DNA of 64,000 nucleotides, from NCBI RefSeq assembly GCF_001403875.1, contig NZ_LN884298.1, forward strand, positions 372,001 through 436,000, in the 5' to 3' direction. This stretch comes from Paenibacillus ihumii (GTDB lineage: Bacteria; Bacillota; Bacilli; Paenibacillales; Paenibacillaceae). Under the pieces are notes generated by a model. That model was not told where the DNA came from and did no database searches. It saw only the letters and a list, made by a program, of their open reading frames with translations. The stretch's first letter is position 1. Each line of letters begins with the position of its first letter. Below are positions 1-8,136 of this stretch, one piece after another. A program made the translations under genes and the position numbers.

Positions 1-2483
1 ACTCCGATATCTGCATCAAGCAAATACTGAGATACGCTTTGCATCATCGCGTTAATAGAGTTTTCAGCAATAACTTGAATTTCAACTCTTGGGAAACTAT
101 TGTAACGTTCGGAATGTTGTTCCTCCTGATTCATCCAGTCATTTAAATATTCATGCACAGATGCACCATTTGTCTCACAATGAACAATTGCTTTTACTTT
201 ACGGACATTCAAGTTATGTTTGAATATCCGATCAATAGCATTCGTGACATATTCCGCATGTGGACAATACAAGAATACAATATCTAGGCAATCACGAGCA
301 TAAGGATACACATCTAGATAAGTCTTAACCGTGTTAAGAAATTCTTCGCCAAATGTTTTAACGAGTGTCTCTTCTCCGCTATTCTTACCGTTTAACGCAA
401 ATACCCCTTCACCCATTTGCTCATGTTGTTCAATTAGAAATTGATCTTGAACCCCTTCAATAACAAAATAACGCGGAAACAAATGAGCAGTTTCCTCTTG
501 TTTCTGCTGTAAATAAGCTTTCATTTCGTCAATAGATGCAGGAGCTGCCTGCTGCTTTATCCAGTTGTCCAATTCATCGCGAATACGTAATAGACGCTTT
601 GAATAGCTCAGCAGCCGTAGAGGATTAAACAGGGTCAATACGCGTGTTTGTACATGACCAACTGGATCACTAATTTTGCAATCGTAACGATCGATAACTC
701 CCAAACAGTTTATATATTGCAATACGTGTTTCGAAATGAGCGCAGATTGGTGTATTTGACTTAGGAGTATTTCAAGTTTGTTCTCTAATTCTTTGAAGTT
801 CATGCTACTTAGTCCTAATTTCAAGCCTTTCTTAGTCTCGAGAGTAAACCAATCAACAAACTCATAGATACAAGTAGCTGAGCTCTCAACATTAGAATAG
901 CCCGTCGCCACGTAACCACTAACGCGATCTTTCACCATCTGTGCCACATCGACCAACTTCATATCGGAACCATAATACTCACGAACGTAAGGTATTTGTC
1001 CTATATCTTGTAACTGCTCAATCATACCTGAAAGAGCCCCCATAAAAGCTTTACTCAGTATAAAACGACTTTCTGAAACTACCTGATCTTTAACAAGTAA
1101 TTGTAATTTAAAGGATTGATCATGCCCCTTTTCTTGAATGTTAGAATACTCCAGTGAGGATTCGTCAAACCTTATATACCCTGTCAGTTTGTCCAGTTGA
1201 AGGAGATGAAACTTTAGTGCCTCCTGAACAGATTCATGAACGGAAGAGTTCAAGCGAAGCACAAATACTACTTCGTCTAGCCCCCTCCCTTCTTGTTCCG
1301 ATGAGAATTCTTCCAGGAGTTGTATCGACTCCTGCAGTAAAGCGTCGCTTAGTTCCATATATTCCGCAAGTTGACGTTGTCGGGCAATAATACGTTCTAG
1401 ATCTTTCTTCAACGTTGGGTGTTCATGCAAATCATCCGAAAATTCGTCAATAAATTCTTGAATTTTATCCGGATTACGATTATCATCTATAGCCTCTAAT
1501 GTTTCCGTTATGATATGGTCCTTTTCCGGCTTCCAGTTTTCTTGAACTTCCAGCAATGATTTAAAATCATTAATTTTTTCATTAATCTTCTGCTTTTTTA
1601 CTTTAAAGAATAATGCAGTTGAAATAATATCAAACTCATATTGTAGTAATTCATCCGATTGATTATGAATAAAAGCCAAAGCCTGTTGTCGGAAAGTGTC
1701 AGGATGAACCTTCTCCCAAAGCTCATGTTCCTCCTGCGGTGCAGTCGATTTTTCAATAAAAGAATACAAATTATCAATCAAATCGTCTTTTTTAACCGTC
1801 TTTCCTTCCCTCTCCAATCTAGATAGTTGGTAATTTCGCTTTAATCTCATGAATCCTTCTGAAGTACGAAACGATAGCTTACTATCGCGAAATAACAACA
1901 GTTGATCCATATTTTGCTGAATCTTATCTATCATCGATATCTGAGAATCCTGGGTAACTGAAGCTAGGAAGGCAAGTACGTTACGCAGTTGCGGTTCAGC
2001 AATTCGACTATACATGCTTAAGAACTGCATAAGCGCCTTCAACTCATCACCAATACATTTATAGATATCCGCAAAAAACTGATACAATACTTCAAGACCT
2101 TGTGGGCTTAATAGCCTAGCCTCATCAATAGTAAATATATTCTCTAAACTTTGAGCTTCTGGAGACAAATCATTCATAAAAATAAGAAGTGCACTGCCGG
2201 AAGACGTATTATTCCGGAGCCAAGTGCTCGTCTCGTGTTGCTGGCACTCATAAGTCTCGAATTCCTGAACTTTGTTCAAAGTTCTAATAATAGGCTTGTA
2301 ATAAATTGATAGGCGATCTTCTGCTTCCCTAAACGCTTGTAGTACTTCACTCCAGGCCGAATCGTCAATTCCTGCAATTTTTATAAACAATTTATCGCTG
2401 TGGATCTTTTTTTGATCCTCAAAATAATGTATAACTAGCCTAACAACCCACTGACCCAGCAACTGTCGTGCAGAACTATACAT
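1..2483 (-). CDS. Large protein of three-gene ATPase cassette (partial, 827 codons visible)
   Basis: An uninterrupted minus-strand frame runs from an ATG at 2483 to the left edge; I checked the frame at several points and saw no stop. The visible 827 residues are the N-terminal part only. They are mostly charged and helical, with long stretches rich in E, K, Q and L, and no P-loop, nuclease or helicase motif that I recognise. The start overlaps the stop of the upstream gene by 8 nt, so translation is probably coupled. In three-gene cassettes of similar sizes (for example dptFGH of DNA-phosphorothioation restriction) the third gene encodes a very large protein with a C-terminal HerA/FtsK-like ATPase; that part would lie outside the window. 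Function unknown; a role in defence is inference from architecture and the AT-rich context. Confidence 0.85.
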   Translation of the reverse strand, partial: MYSSARQLLGQWVVRLVIHYFEDQKKIHSDKLFIKIAGIDDSAWSEVLQAFREAEDRLSIYYKPIIRTLNKVQEFETYECQQHETSTWLRNNTSSGSALLIFMNDLSPEAQSLENIFTIDEARLLSPQGLEVLYQFFADIYKCIGDELKALMQFLSMYSRIAEPQLRNVLAFLASVTQDSQISMIDKIQQNMDQLLLFRDSKLSFRTSEGFMRLKRNYQLSRLEREGKTVKKDDLIDNLYSFIEKSTAPQEEHELWEKVHPDTFRQQALAFIHNQSDELLQYEFDIISTALFFKVKKQKINEKINDFKSLLEVQENWKPEKDHIITETLEAIDDNRNPDKIQEFIDEFSDDLHEHPTLKKDLERIIARQRQLAEYMELSDALLQESIQLLEEFSSEQEGRGLDEVVFVLRLNSSVHESVQEALKFHLLQLDKLTGYIRFDESSLEYSNIQEKGHDQSFKLQLLVKDQVVSESRFILSKAFMGALSGMIEQLQDIGQIPYVREYYGSDMKLVDVAQMVKDRVSGYVATGYSNVESSATCIYEFVDWFTLETKKGLKLGLSSMNFKELENKLEILLSQIHQSALISKHVLQYINCLGVIDRYDCKISDPVGHVQTRVLTLFNPLRLLSYSKRLLRIRDELDNWIKQQAAPASIDEMKAYLQQKQEETAHLFPRYFVIEGVQDQFLIEQHEQMGEGVFALNGKNSGEETLVKTFGEEFLNTVKTYLDVYPYARDCLDIVFLYCPHAEYVTNAIDRIFKHNLNVRKVKAIVHCETNGASVHEYLNDWMNQEEQHSERYNSFPRVEIQVIAENSINAMMQSVSQYLLDADIG

Positions 2484-4065
2484 AGCTTACCTCCATCGTG
2501 CTAGAAACATAAGGATTTTGAACCATGGCCGTAGCATCTGAAAATTCGATAAGCAATCCGTTATGACGTAGCTTGTCGCGTAACGCCTTTTCGTTGTCGT
2601 TAAAATAACGGATATTAAGTCTTGATTGATCATACACACCTGAATTTTTTGCTTGGCTTTCCCCAATAACAATGCCATAGTCCTCGTAAATTGACTCCAA
2701 AAAATTATGATACTCCATCTTTTCTTGTGGCTTAACTTTAGTGAACACGAGCATTTGCAAAAAGGCATCCGAAATCGTATATCTATAATTAGAAGCAGAG
2801 CCACGGCGATAAGTCGCAAACCCCCCGTCCCTTGAAATAACACGAGTAATGTTTAATTGATGCTTTTTTAACTGATCAGAAACAGCCTCGCGAATCATTC
2901 TCTTCAATCTTCCTGTTACATCAGATGCACTGCTACACCGGGACAGCGTTGAAATAATGATTTGCTTTCGGCTGCGCATTTGCCCTAGTCCCATCTTACT
3001 GATAAATTCATCAGGATCTGCCTTCCATAAAGGTAACTGCTGCTCAATTTCTTCTTCACTACCGAATACATTTTTCATTTTCAACTCGAATTCATGTTCA
3101 AACTTTGCCTTTATCAGATTTTCGTGCTGCTCAAAGCTAATAGATGATAATTGAAAAATCGGTTTATTACTCCCATCTAAACAATCTATGAAATAATAAT
3201 GGTTACTGGATTGGATATGAGCCCTCTCATGCATATAACGTGCCAATTGAAAACATACTAAAGAGGTCAAAAGATTAAACATTTCGTAAATATCAAGATC
3301 AATCGAGAGCAGAGACTCTAGTTCTATCGCAAAGCTTTCAAATAACCGCTCGTTTTCTAGAGGAGCTGAAGATGGCAATAGCGGAACATTTTCTTCACTA
3401 GAAGTAGATCGCAAACGCGCACGATCCAAGGACTCTTCCTCCTCGTCAAAGGCTGACGTAATTTTGTCAACAACTTTTTCGATAATTTTATTTTTCGTCA
3501 ATAGTTGTCTGAACCTCTTCTCGATAAAGCTACGTCGCTCCTCATGTTTTTCTGTCCCGTACGCCAGCATGAGGAAGTAAAGTTCACCGCCTCGGGCATA
3601 AAAATTTCGTTCAAATGACAAGTCTTTTCCTTTTTTACGTAATTCAACATATAGCAACGATTCATGTAATGGATACAACGACCGTGCAAACCAGGATCGA
3701 TCCGCTTCTTTTCCTGTTGTATTATATAGAACAACCTCTAAATTTCGGAGAAACTGTTTTAACACATGTACATCATTTTCATGAATAGCCTTAAATAACT
3801 TTTCTTTCTCCTGCTCCTTGAGAACCAAAATATCTCGCGAACCTGATCCTTCTTTCACGCCTTCAAAAATAAATTTTCGAAGCCCAACTGACCTCTTACG
3901 TTGATAACAATCATCACTGAAACTGTAGTTAGTGCCATACAATACATTAAGAAACTCTAACACATACTCCGGGCCCCGCTGTCCATCCTTAAATCGGTGT
4001 CCCCATATGCGAGCAGATAGCTGAGACGTAAATTTATCTAAACTGTTTTCCGCTACTGTTTTCAT
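2476..4065 (-). CDS. Unrecognised 529-aa middle protein of the cassette
   Basis: ATG start 20 nt after the upstream ATPase stop; its own stop overlaps the next gene. I do not recognise the family. Visible features: an N-terminal block with W21, the motif GQRGPEYVLEFLNVL (28-42), a block with YARGGELYFLML (156-167), an acidic and serine-rich linker at about 205-240, and a C-terminal region (about 400-480) that looks like a winged-helix or DNA-contact domain with RDGGFATYRRG (412-422). No signal peptide or membrane segment. The position between a P-loop ATPase and a very large protein suggests it is a structural or adaptor subunit of one complex. DptG-like or another restriction subunit is possible but not shown by sequence. 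Confidence 0.85.
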   Translation of the reverse strand: MKTVAENSLDKFTSQLSARIWGHRFKDGQRGPEYVLEFLNVLYGTNYSFSDDCYQRKRSVGLRKFIFEGVKEGSGSRDILVLKEQEKEKLFKAIHENDVHVLKQFLRNLEVVLYNTTGKEADRSWFARSLYPLHESLLYVELRKKGKDLSFERNFYARGGELYFLMLAYGTEKHEERRSFIEKRFRQLLTKNKIIEKVVDKITSAFDEEEESLDRARLRSTSSEENVPLLPSSAPLENERLFESFAIELESLLSIDLDIYEMFNLLTSLVCFQLARYMHERAHIQSSNHYYFIDCLDGSNKPIFQLSSISFEQHENLIKAKFEHEFELKMKNVFGSEEEIEQQLPLWKADPDEFISKMGLGQMRSRKQIIISTLSRCSSASDVTGRLKRMIREAVSDQLKKHQLNITRVISRDGGFATYRRGSASNYRYTISDAFLQMLVFTKVKPQEKMEYHNFLESIYEDYGIVIGESQAKNSGVYDQSRLNIRYFNDNEKALRDKLRHNGLLIEFSDATAMVQNPYVSSTMEVSYV

Positions 4066-4085
4066 TATTTAGCAGTACCCCCGCA

Positions 4086-5759
4086 TCAAATGTCGATTTC
4101 ATATGGCTTGTACACGCCTTTATTTGGATCTATTGCGAATACCTGCAAACTAAATTCATCCAATTCGCTACGATTTATCAAATCATTCTTGAAGGTGCCA
4201 AGCAAAATATCGACCTCTTGTTTTAATGTAACGAATAGTCCTCCTCCGGCTAATCGTAGTAAGTATTCGAATACCGGTAGTTTGACCTCTAACCTCGTTT
4301 CCTGGTTTACTGTTATAAACATCTTTGATGGTAAGTAATCAATATCCGTCCGTTCTTCATCTATTGAAAGCCTCACTTGGCTTGGGGAGTAGCTTTCATG
4401 AATTAGTAGATTTTCATTTACTACATACAAATTAGTTTCGCCACGACTGATCAGTTTTTTGGAAAAGTTATGATTCAATCCTTGAATGAGTTCTTTCCTC
4501 GTTGATGCAAGAGTCTGCCTGTCCTTTAAGCAATCGAGAAACCGATAGAAATGTAAATAAGGAGTTAGCATTTCTCGTGTGCGTTTGTCTTGCTCACCTG
4601 TCTCAAAAAAATACTTACGTCTGAATTTGGGCATTTGATCGAAAATCTCCAGCGATTCCTTGTCCGGATCTTGAATCCGATATCTTTCGATTAACTTACG
4701 GTAATAACCGAACAGTAAATCAATTTCATCATCAAATAACATCTGATGCTTTTGAACGATTAGATTGTCTCCACTAATGTCCCCGTTCAACAAATAATCA
4801 TCAATCGATGAGATAGACAGCTTACCAGGATCAAGGTGCTTAAAGTAACGGATAGCCCCTTGCTCTCCGGCTCCATTTTCCTTCATATTCACCCCATAAA
4901 AATTATCATAGTAGGCTAGCCTCGCATGTTTTTCGATATCTCTATACCCGGCACTCATTACTTGCTCACAGGTGAGTCCCCCAGTCAATACATAACTAAT
5001 ATGTATGAGTATCTCACGCATAGTGACGTGAATACCTAAGCAATCCAACAACCGATACTGTTCGACAAGCCGGTTTCGTATTAACGGCTGTGACAAACGT
5101 CGATGATTTAACTGAATCACGCAATTTTTCTTCCGGGTGCAAGTCTCACAGGCAACCCAGTTATCCTCACGGTTCCATTCTTCCATGATGCGAGCCGCAT
5201 ATATTGAGGAAGTAACATCCTGTAAATTAACCAGGTGGAGGTGCTTATCGTTAGACTTATGATCTAGAAACCTTTTATTTACCATTTGGGACAATGTAAG
5301 CAACTCAAGATGCTGGGATAGAAACTTGGTGAGCTTGCCTTCGTTAGCAGCAATCAAATAATAGAGTCTACTCTCGTGCCCATCAGCTATCATTTCTTGC
5401 AGAAATTGAAGCTCTTCAAAGATTACTGCATCAGTAAGCTCCGATAAATCTTTTACAATCCGTAATTTACCCTTGTTGAACGAAGCTTCTAATATTCCGC
5501 TATCCGGCCATTTTAGCAATTGCTTCCCCGTAATTCGCTCATATATAGTACGACATAGGCGAGTTTTGCCATCACCAGCATTACCCGTCATGATCACACT
5601 ACGAGGATCTTCATTAAACAACGTCAATAAAAACTGTTCAATGTTGGTATCGATTGCAAATCGATATTGATCCGTACTTTGGGTGTACTCGTCGTATATC
5701 TTCGCATGGTTTGGGGAAAGGACATTAAATTGATCGAGATATTGTACGAAAGAATTCAT
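4086..5759 (-). CDS. P-loop ATPase with Cys cluster, first gene of the cassette
   Basis: 557 aa, ATG preceded by an AAGGAG site 7 nt away. A Walker A motif GNAGDGKT lies at 59-66, followed by a region with YYLIAANEGKL (133-143) that resembles the end of a NTPase core strand. A cysteine group CETCTRKKNC (204-213) suggests a zinc-binding insertion, followed by TMREILIHISYVLTGG (246-261), typical of the helical lid of STAND/DptF-like ATPases. No membrane segments. It heads a tight three-gene minus-strand unit (20-nt gap, then 8-nt overlap). The general class (GxxGDGKT ATPase with a Cys cluster, about 550 aa) recalls DptF of phosphorothioation-dependent restriction, which usually has GSSGDGKS. 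Assignment to that family is a hypothesis; an uncharacterised defence ATPase is equally possible. Confidence 0.88.
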   Translation of the reverse strand: MNSFVQYLDQFNVLSPNHAKIYDEYTQSTDQYRFAIDTNIEQFLLTLFNEDPRSVIMTGNAGDGKTRLCRTIYERITGKQLLKWPDSGILEASFNKGKLRIVKDLSELTDAVIFEELQFLQEMIADGHESRLYYLIAANEGKLTKFLSQHLELLTLSQMVNKRFLDHKSNDKHLHLVNLQDVTSSIYAARIMEEWNREDNWVACETCTRKKNCVIQLNHRRLSQPLIRNRLVEQYRLLDCLGIHVTMREILIHISYVLTGGLTCEQVMSAGYRDIEKHARLAYYDNFYGVNMKENGAGEQGAIRYFKHLDPGKLSISSIDDYLLNGDISGDNLIVQKHQMLFDDEIDLLFGYYRKLIERYRIQDPDKESLEIFDQMPKFRRKYFFETGEQDKRTREMLTPYLHFYRFLDCLKDRQTLASTRKELIQGLNHNFSKKLISRGETNLYVVNENLLIHESYSPSQVRLSIDEERTDIDYLPSKMFITVNQETRLEVKLPVFEYLLRLAGGGLFVTLKQEVDILLGTFKNDLINRSELDEFSLQVFAIDPNKGVYKPYEIDI

Positions 5760-6559
5760 GTCGCGCTCCTTACGAATCTCTAGTAGTTCAAAAGTAATGA
5801 ATCTACAGTAATTGATTTCCTATAAAGTATATTATCATTGTTAATCTATTGGATCAATTTAACAAAATATTATTATGCTGGATTTTGTAACACAATTGAT
5901 TATTACATCTAAAGTTAGCAAAAAAAACAGGTTAATTGCACAAGTTCCCAAAACAAAACTCCATTAAACACTCCCTTACTCCTTAGCTACTCCTTCCTGC
6001 ACATCAAATCCTTTCCTCCTTCCTACCTGCCATTAGTTACAAACACTGCAGCAAAAGATCAGTCGTAAGAAGGAATCATCGATGGGAGTCACGTTACGAT
6101 CGACAGTGCTGTCGAGGTCAGTCTATCAATGTCGCAGGGTAGATATCCCGATTTATAAGTAGACTACAGATGACCAGGTCTTCGAAAAACTGATTAGCTA
6201 AGTTTTTATTGAAGGATTTTTGAGTATAAAAAGGGACTTCACCCTGATCTAGCGGAAGTTTTCAAATGATCTAAATAGAAAACTTCAAGGGAGGGAAGTC
6301 ATTTTGCATATTCTACAAGAAAGTCTACTTCTTTAAATGTTAAAATTAACAGGTCCATTATCTATCTTTTAAGCGAATTTCCGTCCTTCACTAAAATAAG
6401 AAGTCGTTACCCAAGGGTTAAAAAAGGAATTTTCCACCCATTTCCGTCCTCCAGAACACATTCAAAATTTATTTCGACATGGAAAGACTACATCAAATGA
6501 CGCAAATCAGTAGTTCGGTATAGATACATTCTCAGCGAGGACTCTTAACATTAAACTTC
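5760..6559. other. AT-rich spacer upstream of the ATPase cassette
   Basis: About 800 bases with no credible gene. It is AT-rich like the cassette. It contains a hairpin with perfect 9-bp arms (6255-6263 and 6278-6286, 14-nt loop) flanked by a second, imperfect inverted pair around 6232-6244 and 6288-6300, and two similar TTTCCGTCCT stretches near 6371 and 6441. This could be the scar of a mobile element or the border of the acquired block, but no transposase frame is recognisable. The promoter of the cassette should lie in the AT-rich stretch just above 5760. Confidence 0.4.
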
Positions 6560-6600
6560 AAAAAATGGCCTGTATCTACTAAATTAGTAGACACAGGCCG
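6560..6600 (-). terminator. Intrinsic terminator after the SDR gene
   Basis: Stem GGCCTGT-(A)-TCTACTA, loop AAT, with the complementary arm ending at 6599. On the minus strand it is followed by a T-run read from the A-run at 6560-6565. It closes the MarR-SDR operon. Confidence 0.85.
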
Positions 6601-6659
6601 CTTTATTTTTATTCCTACGAATTGTATTTATAACTGTCTTTATTAAACCACTTCAACTC

Positions 6660-7412
6660 CTACTTCGCCACATATCCGCCGTCGATCGGCAGCTCGACCC
6701 CCGTAATGTAGGAGGACTCGTCCGAGGCGAGGAACAGCACGCCTGCCGCAATATCCTCTGCCTTGCCCAGCCGCGGAAGGGGCGTCATCGAAAGGAACCA
6801 GTTTCTCATTTTTTCGTCGGCCATTAAATCGACAGTCATCGGCGTTTCGATAAAGCCGGGATGCACCGAGTTTACGCGGATATTATGCTTGGCAAAGTCT
6901 ACGGCCGTAGCCTTGGTGAGCATGCGGACCGCCCCCTTGCTTGCAGTATAAGGTCCTGAACCGCTGCCGCCCGTAAGCCCCGCGATGGAGGAAATATTAA
7001 CAATCGAGCCGCCGCCGTTATCGATCATATGCGGGATAACATACTTTTGCCCGAGAAAGATACTGGTGACGTTAATCGACATGGTCTTCTCCCACTGCTC
7101 AACTGTGAGCTCCAGGAAAGGCGTCGGATTGGAAACCCCGGCGTTATTGACCAGAATATCGATTTTGCCGAATTTCGCTATCGTGCCCTCCACAACGCGA
7201 ATCCAGTCTTCTTCAGAAGCTACGTTATGGGCAAAGCCGATCGCCTCGCCGCCGTTCTGCTCAATTTCCCGAACAACCTCCTGGATTTTATCCTCCTGGA
7301 TATCGGAGATGGCCACCTTGGCTCCTTCTTTGGCGAACAACAGTGCATCCGCCTTTCCCATTCCCCCGGCCGCACCTGTAATAATAGCTACTTTATTATC
7401 CAATCTACCCAT
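6660..7412 (-). CDS. SDR family NAD(P)-dependent oxidoreductase
   Basis: 250 aa, the usual length of a classical short-chain dehydrogenase/reductase. The N-terminal cofactor motif TGAAGGMG (about 12-19), NNAG (about 89-92), the catalytic Ser in NISSIAG and YTASK (Y at about 155) are all present, as is the PG motif of the substrate loop (HPGFIETPM). An acidic residue after the second strand (SDI) suggests NAD(H) preference. Soluble cytoplasmic enzyme; the substrate cannot be read from sequence, though family members reduce ketones or oxidise steroid-like and sugar alcohols. It follows a MarR gene by 15 nt with an AGGAGG site, so the two form an operon and the enzyme is probably induced by the MarR ligand. 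Confidence 0.93.
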   Translation of the reverse strand: MGRLDNKVAIITGAAGGMGKADALLFAKEGAKVAISDIQEDKIQEVVREIEQNGGEAIGFAHNVASEEDWIRVVEGTIAKFGKIDILVNNAGVSNPTPFLELTVEQWEKTMSINVTSIFLGQKYVIPHMIDNGGGSIVNISSIAGLTGGSGSGPYTASKGAVRMLTKATAVDFAKHNIRVNSVHPGFIETPMTVDLMADEKMRNWFLSMTPLPRLGKAEDIAAGVLFLASDESSYITGVELPIDGGYVAK

Positions 7413-7427
7413 GCTAGCATCCTCCTG

Positions 7428-7871
7428 TCATTTATATCCTCTGCCCTTGCCGATGGGCAGCAAGCTCGTCATCTTCTCGAAGGCACTCAACAATGCGTCG
7501 GTTTCCTGCTCCGTCAGATGATCCCGCATCGGCTTGGTCAGCTCTTGGTATCTCTCAAGCATTCTTGTCATCACTTTGCGGCCTTCCTCCGTAAGCCGCA
7601 GATATACGCTGCGCCGGTCGGTATCCGGCGTAATGCGCTCAATATAGCCTTTGCCTGCGAGCTTATTGGACAGATTCGTGATCGCCGGCAGCGTGACGTC
7701 TAGTTCCTCAGCCAGCTCTGAGCAGCTTTTCGGCTCATTTTCGGATAAAATTTGAAGAATCAAATACTGGGGAGCCGTTAAATCTTGGTCGAGCATTTTA
7801 GCATACCCGACTACAAACCGGTTCATGCAGTCAGAGATCATAGCTGACAAGCGTTCCTGCTTATCCAGCAT
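7428..7871 (-). CDS. MarR family transcriptional regulator
   Basis: 147 aa with the MarR-type winged helix: helix-turn-helix around 55-80 (CSELAEELDVTLPAITNLSNKL), and the wing motif DRRSVYLRLTEEG (about 103-115). ATG preceded by GAGGTGAT. First gene of a two-gene operon with an SDR oxidoreductase; such pairs usually respond to a small aromatic or electrophilic ligand and repress their own operon. A long palindrome about 50 nt upstream is a likely operator (separate entry). The ligand is unknown. Confidence 0.92.
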   Translation of the reverse strand: MLDKQERLSAMISDCMNRFVVGYAKMLDQDLTAPQYLILQILSENEPKSCSELAEELDVTLPAITNLSNKLAGKGYIERITPDTDRRSVYLRLTEEGRKVMTRMLERYQELTKPMRDHLTEQETDALLSAFEKMTSLLPIGKGRGYK

Positions 7872-7917
7872 CCATCACCTCGATTTGCGGTATATTCAAA
7901 AAATTAATTAATAGATA

Positions 7918-7945
7918 ATAATAGTTTAAACCGTTGAACTATTAT
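7918..7945. promoter_or_regulatory. Palindrome, likely MarR operator
   Basis: ATAATAGTT, 10 nt, then AACTATTAT: perfect 9-bp arms at 7918-7926 and 7937-7945, some 50-75 nt upstream of the marR start, inside an AT-rich promoter region. MarR proteins bind palindromes of this kind in their own promoters. The binding itself is inferred. Confidence 0.5.
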
Positions 7946-8047
7946 GTTTTTATCTTAAATCTCAGGTGATCCAGAGTCAACCTGCAGGTCCTGGAAGCTC
8001 TCCTGTCCATTTTGTGTCACTAATCTGAATTTATACCCTGTTATATG

Positions 8048-8093
8048 CAAAAAGGAGCCTTCCGAGCCCTTTGGCAGGCCCGGTATGGCTCCT
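8048..8093 (-). terminator. Intrinsic terminator after the helicase gene
   Basis: Arms AGGAGCC (8053-8059) and GGCTCCT (8087-8093) with further pairing of GGGCC/GGGCTC-type bases inside; on the minus strand a run of T follows the stem. Confidence 0.75.
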
Positions 8094-8136
8094 CAGAATG
8101 CACGTAACTATGGGGTACTGCTTGAGCACGACACAG

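Noticed and set aside
1154-1390. 78-aa plus-strand ORF
   Set aside because: It lies opposite the continuous frame of the large cassette protein and has no family features.
1-5759. Firm assignment to the Dnd/Dpt phosphorothioation restriction system
   Set aside because: Sizes and order fit, but the ATPase motif is GNAGDGKT rather than the GSSGDGKS I associate with DptF, the middle protein shows no motif I can match to DptG, and no dnd genes are in view. Kept only as a hypothesis.
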